Assembly: GCA_905147135.1 (NCBI GenBank)
Contig: LR990067.1
Location: forward strand, 2,480,001-2,544,000
DNA: 64,000 nucleotides
Source of the DNA: Blastobasis lacticolella
Lineage: Eukaryota; Arthropoda; Insecta; Lepidoptera; Blastobasidae
Direction of reading: 5' to 3'
Below are positions 53,056 to 61,300 of this stretch, piece after piece. Both the position numbers and the translations under genes were made by a program. Below the pieces are notes generated by a model. That model saw only the letters and a program-made list of their open reading frames with translations. It was not told the DNA's origin and did not search any database. Within the stretch, counting starts at the first letter, position 1. Every line of letters starts with the position of its first letter.

Positions 53056-53230
53056 CAGTCGCTTCCCGCCGTCTGTCCCTATGCATATGGGTACGCTTAG
53101 ATTTTCAAACTACTCAACGGATTATTTTGCGGTTTTCAACAATAGATAGAGTGATAATGAGGAAGGTTTATAAGCAAGAAAAAAAGGGTAGGTAGATGTA
53201 AAGTAGGTGTACGCGTACCAAGTCCACTAG
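53056..53230 (+). mobile_element. Helitron-like 3' terminus, family H1
   Basis: 'AGTCGCTTCCCGCCGTCTGTC' to 'GTACGCGTACCAAGTCCA' and CTAG (53227-53230), then T. The terminal hairpin is decayed. It adjoins the foldback MITE. Confidence 0.65.
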
Positions 53231-53277
53231 TAAAGTATAAGGTGGAGCCTACTCACAGCTGACTGAAAGTCGTGTAA

Positions 53278-53630
53278 GAGCGTCGGTAGCCGGGCGGTCG
53301 AGTATCCAACTCGTAAGCGAGGGGTACCGGGTTCGAATCCCGCTGCGGCCATGTACCAATGACTTTTCTGAGTGATGTACATTAATTGAATACTAACCGA
53401 TGCTCTTACGATGAGGATAAACATTGTGACGAAACCTGCAAATTCAGGCAACTAAATTCGTAACCATGATCCAGTCTGGTCAGGTTCCCCTAGTAGCAGG
53501 GTCACGGAGGTCAGATGGTAGTCGCTCTACTGTAATTACCTGATCGCCAAATCCTGGATCATGGTCAAGGCGGACCCCGGATCCTCGTTCTCGAGAGCAC
53601 AACCGGGACATTAACGCCAAGATGATGATG
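53278..53630 (+). repeat. SINE-A, full length
   Basis: 'GCGTCGGTAGCCGGGCGGTCG' and 'GGGTTCGAATCCCGCTGCGG' head, complete body and (GAT)n tail. No clear target duplication was found. Confidence 0.88.
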
Positions 53631-54250
53631 ATATATGGTGTCCAAAAGGGACGGCTATTAATTGTCAAATATCCCTACTTTGTCAAATTTGGTGGCGTTG
53701 GTCACATAATGTTCTTGCTTCTTATATGACATTGAGTTCATTTGTATAATTTGTTTCAACATTTAGTACCAACAAAGTGTGGCGCTGTTGTTTCTAGCTT
53801 AGCTATATAGTCTAGAATTCTTTTTTGTAGGTCCGCTGATAACCACGGGACTTTAAAGATGAAGCGTAGACTAGGAGTGATGACAGAGTGACAGTATACA
53901 GACAGAATATTCTCTATAGGTCGAGGCTCCATGTATGCCCTATGTCGAAAATCTTTGGCTATGACCCTGTTCCAAATACAACGAAAAAATATCCTATAAC
54001 TCTAATCTATGTTTCTGATCTCAATCCAGCAACAGTTGTACAGGTCAAAGTAGTAAATATTAGGTATTATTGCTTGGTTTCTAACCTTGTTTTACTTAAA
54101 ATTGTATTATGTTTTTTACGGATGTGGAATTAGGTCCCAGCCACAGTGTTTCCTTTGGCCTATGGTCGTTCAAGAGGTATATTAGAGGTCTCTTTAGAGG
54201 CGGACAATGCATCCGCACGGCTGTTATTGGAGTTTCTCTGCTATAATATA
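53631..54250. other. Mostly unassigned
   Basis: 54160-54215 is a short family C tail ('GGTCGTTCAAGAGGTATATT', 'GAGGCGGACAATGCATC'). The rest has no recognised content. Confidence 0.4.
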
Positions 54251-54254
54251 CATG

Positions 54255-54375
54255 TATTACACATTTAAATCGTAGAAATGCATAATTAGACAGAGCGAGC
54301 GATATAAAACGTGACGTCACGGTTGAGTATCATTATTTAAAATACACGTGAACTCCGTTTTGCGAGAAGGAGACA
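54255..54375 (+). repeat. Repeat family Q (copy 1)
   Basis: 'GTGACGTCACGGTTGAGTATC' and 'GTGAACTCCGTTTTGCG' are shared with 58620-58725. Confidence 0.65.
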
Positions 54376-54577
54376 GAGAATAATCTTTATGTACTTACAA
54401 GTCCTATGTTTTTAACTGATTTTAAAATAGTTTTTGTAAAGTTTTGAAGCTATTTTAATATTTAGTTCATAAATATGACATATTTAGTATCAGTCATCTT
54501 TCTTGTTCTCCCCTAGCGAACACGAACATCCCACTATAAAGCTTGATTTTTATTTATTTCGGACCAACTGTCCATTT

Positions 54578-54830
54578 GTAGCCGTATTCACAATGGCTCG
54601 GAAATCGGATTCGGATACGGAATCGACAAAGGACCCCGCAAAAGTTCTTAGGAAAATGTGGTTTCAGTTAATTTTGATGAAATTTTCATATGTTATAGAG
54701 AGTAGAGTTTCTGTGGAATATATCGGGATTCAGAATAACAGTTTTCGAATCGATCGATACGGATTCGCCGCTTACGAATTTCGTGTCGAATCGTTCGGAA
54801 ACGGTTTCGAATCATTGTGAATACGGCTAC
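54578..54830. mobile_element. MITE with GTAGCCGTATTCACAA termini (copy 2)
   Basis: Reverse orientation of the copy at 11684-11938. Ends GTAGCCGTATTCACAA and TTGTGAATACGGCTAC. An open frame covers nearly the whole element and extends left of it (54503-54820). Confidence 0.82.
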
Positions 54831-54835
54831 TGATA

Positions 54836-55015
54836 GAAAGCGGCCACCGTCGTCCTGAAGATCTGCAACCTAAGGGTAGTGGATGCGGTGCCGGCCTTTG
54901 AGGTACCTGTTGACATGCCTTTTGAAGAACTCCATATTGTATAGCGACGGAAAGACTTCGGGAGGGAACTCATTCCACATCTTGCACGTGCGCGGTAAAA
55001 AGGCTCGCGATCTTC
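54836..55015 (-). pseudogene. Non-LTR tail, W-N-E-L-P type, minus strand
   Basis: The minus strand reads F-L-P-R-T-C-K-M-W-N-E-L-P, then F-P-S-L-Y-N-M-E-F-F-K. 'GGTGCCGGCCTTTGAGGTACC' is the uninterrupted version of the site hit by the MITE at 33951. Confidence 0.7.
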
Positions 55016-55019
55016 TTCA

Positions 55020-55310
55020 TATCGAGTCGATGAACTAAACTCTGACTTCTACTTTATTCGCCCAGTATTCGGCGATGCATACAGCGTTTGAACTGGCCTC
55101 GAACAAGTCCTCCATGGTACAAGTTTTAGGGCACGCCGAGCATGAAACGAGGTGGTCCATAGTTTGCGGAGATATGCCACAGTCGCACTGAGAACTGTCA
55201 TTTGTATATCCCAGCTTAAAGAGATTCTCTTAACATTGGCCCACCTGGGTTCGCAGCCTATTTAACGCCTTCCAGGTTGGCCACGGAAGTTTGTTTCCGG
55301 CTCGCTATGT
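55020..55310 (-). pseudogene. Non-LTR ORF2 C-terminus with Cys/His motif, minus strand
   Basis: The minus strand gives L-G-Y-T-N-D-S-S-Q-C-D-C-G then Q-T-M-D-H-L-V-S-C-S-A-C-P, the zinc-binding tail after RNase H in jockey/I-type elements. The frame holds over about 80 codons with a break near 55225. Confidence 0.7.
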
Positions 55311-55399
55311 TCGTACTATAGTTGGATTAGTTAGTTGGACAAAATGAATTAGTTTTCATAGTGCTTATCCTTCTATTACAGTGTTAAAACAACACAGCC

Positions 55400-58300
55400 A
55401 TGGACAACCCAGAGGAGAAAAGCGGCACTGAAGACACTGCCCTCACCAGAAATAGAGTAAGTGCAAATAATACTCGGTTGATCGAAAAGTATTAAGAATC
55501 GGATCATCATCGGAGACGCCTTATCGCTATCATTATCTTCAGCGTATACTAGTGCACTGCTAGTCGTAGGCCAGGCTTATTTTTTTATTATTATTTTTTG
55601 TTGTTGCAACACATACTCTGTCAAAAGTTCAACTGTCTAGCTACTGCTGATCCAAAGATATAGTCACCAAGAGTTCAGTGTATGGGTAGCGCCATAGTGG
55701 CGGCCGGGCTGCCGGCTTGGTGACGTCATGCACGAATCCGCGGTCCTAACGAAATTATTCTTGAAATCGCAATTTTGAAGTCTCATAACATTTTACTTCA
55801 ATTAAAATTTCACCGTTTTGTTTCATTTTACTCAGATTTTTATACACAGTTAATAAAAATTAGGAAACTTCCTCATTGGACCCACACCTAAGTGGGAACT
55901 GGCCGCCGCGACATTACTTTTCTTTGTAGGACAAATTATTTCTTTTGTTTACTCCATCTTTTTATAGTATTTTTTATTTTATTTTTATCGTTGCGCGGTG
56001 TCTTGTGGCAATAAGTTTCTTTATTCTTATTCTTGCTGAACACTGTGAAGACGACCTGGTAAAGATTGCAGGCACCGGCTGGATGCGGAAGGCACAGGAC
56101 CGGCCTTTGTGGAGATTTCTGGGGGAGGCCTATGATCAGCAGTGGGCGTTTTATGTATAAGCAATAAATAATTGTTCATTCATTTCATTCATTCATTTTA
56201 TTCATTCATTCATTTTATTCTTTCATTCATTCGTTTCAATCATTCATTTTATTCATTCAATCGTTTCATTCATTCATTCATTTCATTCATTCATTCATTT
56301 CATTCATTCATTTCACTCATTCATTTCATTCATTCATTCATTCATTCATTTCATTCATTCATTGATTTCATTCATTGATTTCATTCATTGCTTTCATTCA
56401 TTCATTTCATTCATTGCTTTCATTCATTCATTTCATTCATTAATTTCATTCATTAATTTCATTCATTAATTTCATTTATTAATTTCATTCATTTGTTTCA
56501 TTCATTCGTTTCATTCATTCTTCTGGCTACATGATGATGATGATGATTATCCTTATCCAACCCGCAGAGCTTCAAATCGAAGCAACTCGTGCGCAGCCAG
56601 GCGATCCGCGAGGCGGCGTCCCCCCCGCGCGCCGCGTCCCCCGCCGCCCCCACTCCCCCGGAATCCCCCGCGGGCGACGACCACTTGTCAAGCGTCGCGC
56701 TGGACGACGGATACGAGGGGCCTGAGGGGGGCAGGGATGATGTCGATGGTGAGTTTGCGGTGGAAATGTTGTTTTTATACAATGTTTTATGGCACTAGTA
56801 GCTTTTGTGTCCGCGACTTCGTCCTCATGAAAATTGTTTCTAGGACAGTTTAGGTTTTGCCCGCGTTACCATTTTATATGACCTCTTTGATGTGTGAATG
56901 CTAGTACTACCGAGAGGTCAATCTGTATCTCTGGTCCCCCGCCGCCCGCACCTCTCCGGTATCCCCCGCGGGCGACCGCTTGCCGGAAGTTCCGATGAAC
57001 GACGGGTACGAGAGGCCTGAGGGAGGCAGGGATGATGTCGATGGTGAGATTGCAGTGCAGTTGTTGTTTTTATTTTCGTGTACGCTACGTTTTTTTATAG
57101 CACTCAGGTGGCAGACATGATTACGGTCTCAGACCAAAATAGAAATTAAGTATTCTGCGAACAACAATGATTTAGATTTTAACTTTTCAAAGACATGAAA
57201 TTTTTTCGCGTTTCTTAAGATCGTAAACTTGTATAGCTATGCTAGCTTTTTTCCGAAATCGTTTTATGGCAGTTTAGCTTTTGCCCGCGCGTCCATTTTA
57301 AATGACCTCTTCGATGTATGAATGCTTGTACCACTGAGAGGTCAAGCTGTATCTCTGGTTCTACCTAACCGAATTAGATGAAACATGGCTTACATTTTAA
57401 ATAATGTAATGTACTGCGTACCTTTGTTGACGAGTAGCCCGATATTTCGACGTAGTTGCATGCATTATTATGTTGTAAAAAACAAGTTCCCAATCCACCA
57501 TTCTCCACTGCAGACACCGAGCCCACCGACGCCGCCGACACTTTGCGGTCGGCCGACGGCGACGACGCCAGCGTCGGCAGTCCGAAGGCCAGCGACGAGG
57601 ACTGCAAGAGGGGGCAGCAGGTTGAGATACAGGTTGGTGGATATGGCTGTCACTTCTTTTTTTAACTTACTTACTTACTTCGCTGGCTCAGCGACCCAAA
57701 GTGGATCTTGGCCTCCGACACAAGAACCCGCCATTGGTCCCTATCCTGCGCCACTTGTTTTTAACTACTCATCGGTATCTCTCATTCCTGTAGTGCAGGT
57801 TGTGTACAAACTATAGCAGGCGCCAGTCTCTTCACACTGTTTTGTGTTAAAAAATCTTAATTTGTGCTACTTAAAATGTCTGTATAATACCCACTACGTG
57901 ACTACACTGTGTGAAGAAAAACAAATTTATATTATTATTATTCGTATTATGTTATTTCTTATTTTTTTTAATATGCAGTGACCAAACGAGCATACAACCC
58001 ACCTGATGGTAAGCCGTAACTGTCATCCATAATTTTGTCGACTTTGAAAGACGTAGAAAGGAACTGAAATGTAGATATTAAGTTTAAAATTTTATTGTAT
58101 GTATTAGTTTATAATCTATAATAATTTGTATGTGTGCATTTATAAATATGGACTTCAGTTGCCTGAAGTAATGAATAAATGAATGAATAAATAAAAGTAA
58201 ATAACATACAACAAAAAATGCAGAACTGCAGGTGCGTTGTCACTGTGAGGACTAACATGTAATGCTTCATGCCTGTAATTGCGCTGGCTACCTTATCCTT

Positions 58301-61300
58301 AGAACCGGAGCACAACAATGCAAGCATTGTTGCTTGGCGGCAGAAATAGATAAGGCGGTGGTACTCACCCAAGCGGACTCCTCAGGCTTGACAGAGTCCT
58401 ACCACCTGATAAAATATTACTAGGCCAGTGTAATGCTCTCCTTGAGTTTCCGTATTACTTACTCGAGCTACGGCAATGATAAGCCATAAGCAACGCTCGA
58501 TAGGCTAGTTGCCTAGAATTATATTAAGTCATTTGTAAAGAGCAAAAATAAAATGTGAATGGTGTAATATTTTTGTGTACAATAAAACATAAAGAAAGAC
58601 GAATGAGCAAGATACAATCGTTTGAAATTCCTAATTAGACAGGGCGGGTAATATAAATCCGTGACGTCACGGTTGAGTATCGCCATTTAAAGTGAACGTA
58701 AACTCCGTTTTTGCGTGATGGAGAACATAATAATTTATAAGATCTTATAAGTCCCGTTAGAAAACAAACCAATTTTAATTTGGTTTTTCGTTATTGTTGT
58801 ATTTTAAAGCCGTTTTCATACTTTGTTTATCAATACGAGTATGACATATTCAGTATCAGTTATTATCTCTATTTCGATAGACAGACGTCCAAGTCTAAGG
58901 AGGCAAAAAATTCAATTATAGTCGTCACGGGACGACTCTCCGGGTCCCGTGACCATGATGCATGCAACTGCGTCGAAATATCGGGCTACTCGTCAACAAA
59001 GGTACGCGGTAGGAAACCCGGAACATACCCTTATAATGTGTAATAATAACCGCGATAGTTTAAAACATAATGGTATTTCATTACACTTACAAATTAGTTC
59101 TGACCAATGTCCGCTGTTGCCAATCCATTTGGCCCGAATTATATATAACGCTATAAATCAGTTTCCATATATTTTTCCAACCTAACCCCGGTTGGCCGTG
59201 AGCTCAATACACTTTATCCAACTATATCTACACACCATCGCTGCCCAGATAACCGGCGCATCAGCGCCCTGGTCCCCGCCCCGGGTCCGCGCCCGCCGCT
59301 GGGCGCAGGCGGGCCGCCGCGGCCTGCCGCCCGGCCCACGCCGCGCGTGCGTCTGCGGCGCCTGCGGGGACTGCCCGCACTGTCGGTGAGTGCCCCCTTG
59401 CTGTGTGGATATGTCTATTGTCTATGTGACGTCATACAAGACGACAGCAGAACGTCTGACTGAGTGACCATTCACTGTCTGAAAGATCACTGAACTTACG
59501 GCATCCTTTGATGGCGCTTCTAACAGCTCAGTCTTCGCCCAATATAAAAAGTATAGATATTCTTTGCGCATAATGATCAATTTAATTACTTGATGCTACA
59601 AGGATCCTTTCGCACTTGGGTGACATTGAAACGAAGGCGTGGTATGAAACAGATTTTTTTTCAAATCACCGTAATTCCAGAGTGGCTATTTTTAAACCGT
59701 TTTCATCCACGCCACCGCTCGCGTGCGCTACCTGTCTCTTTCAAATTCGTGGTAAGTTGCTGCAGATAGAAAAGACAGGCATAAGAAGGCGAACGCTGGT
59801 GTGGATGCGGACGCTTCAAAAATAATGAGCCCGTAAAAATAGGCAAAATTATGTATTTTGTCTTTCGTTACTTAAACAGAATGCGTGCGTTGTAATATTG
59901 CGTGACGTCACGCCGGTGGAATTTTACTCAGAAGTGACGTCACAAGCCCGACTCCGAAACTTTGATACGCTTTATCTTTTGTCATTTTTTATTGTTCAAG
60001 TTTAGCGCTCTCTGTCTTCTTCTCTATCAACATTTCGCCGTCCAACTTTGGACATATGCCTCTCCCAGTCTCTTTCATCCTGATCGACAGGAAATCTCCC
60101 TCATCCACATCCACCTTGGTAATGTTGTAGGACCTTTAGTCTACCAGGGTTTCGTGTATTTGTTCTTGGCCGCCATAAAATTACTGAAACACATGCTAAT
60201 GTATCGAATATTTCCTTCCACAGTGGCCGACGATGGAAACCCACGTTCGAGGATTCGGGGATAGTGATATCGGACGACTGCCCCGACTGGTCCGATAGCG
60301 AGGCGCCCGGTAAGCATTTTGAACTCTATTACTTGTGCGTGAAAGTCGGAAGTTTGCTTGGACGTAACTGGATTTTTGACTCGATTGTTTTTAAACCCCG
60401 ACGTAAACGAGGAGCGTTATAAGTATGACGTGTGTATCTGTGGCTTTGTGTATCTGTCTAATGCGCTTATTACACATTCCTTAATTCAGTGACTGAATTC
60501 AGAAACAAAAAGCGTGAGAGCAAATCAAAGTGGAATGTATTGCTCATAGAATAAGGTCCATTTTTGTATCACTTTTATTAAGTCACGCGTCGTTCCGCTT
60601 TTAAAAATCCGAGATACAAAAATGGACCTTATTTTATAAGTAATACGTTCCACTTTGACTTGTTCTCACGCTTTTTGTTTCTGAATTCAGTCACTGAATT
60701 TAGGAATGTGTAATAAGCGCATAAGGCGTCATAGCTCCCAAACTGATAGACTGATTTGGTTGCGGTTTTCTCTATTTGAAAGCCAGTTTAATTGAGATGG
60801 TATTCAGCTTTGTTTCATTAAAATCGGTTTTGTAGTTTAGAATTTTTTTTAAGTAAACTTGGACGGAGGGTTATCGGTCGGTTTGGTTGTTGACCTAACA
60901 GTTATTTGCAGATATTTATTTATTTATTCGTATGACATTAATAGTCGAGTCGCTAATTATAACCTAGGTAATTAATGAACACTAAAACTACAAGTAAATA
61001 TTTAAATGCTTTACCCATTTGGAGATATTGATATCTGACGACGATACGACCACTGATTGAGCGTCGGCCTAATGGTTAAGGGGTCCGACTCGTGTGTTCG
61101 GTCCCCACTGCGGCCATGTAGCAATGACTCTTTTCTGTGTTATGTACATTAGTTGAACACGAACCGTCTCTTACGGTGAGGGAAAACATCGTGATGAAAC
61201 CTGCACGTTCAGGCGTAACTGAATATGTAACCATGCACCCTGTTAATAGAGTGAAATTGTCAAAGCATATTTATTTATTTATTCATTCGCGGATTTATAA

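Larger units (their letters stand above)
55457..56567 (+). other. Intron 1 of the host gene
   Basis: GTAAGTGC at the donor and 'TATCCAACCCGCAG' at the acceptor. It contains an RTE-like tail and a long TTCA microsatellite in its second half. The remainder is unassigned. Confidence 0.8.
57633..59248 (+). other. Intron 3 of the host gene
   Basis: Contains the S-E-A-K-I-H-F-G-S-L-S-Q-R tail (57668-57760, minus strand), a repeat at 58215-58400 ('GCAAGCATTGTTGCTTGGCGG', 'AGTCCTACCACC'), repeat Q (58620-58725) and repeat K (58955-59060). Ends 'CATCGCTGCCCAG'. Confidence 0.75.

Noticed and set aside
54503..54820. A 105-residue frame as a gene
   Set aside because: It lies mostly inside a MITE, and differences from the other copy are nearly all non-synonymous.
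56172..56378. A 68-residue frame rich in His, Ser, Phe and Ile
   Set aside because: It is a translation of the TTCA microsatellite.
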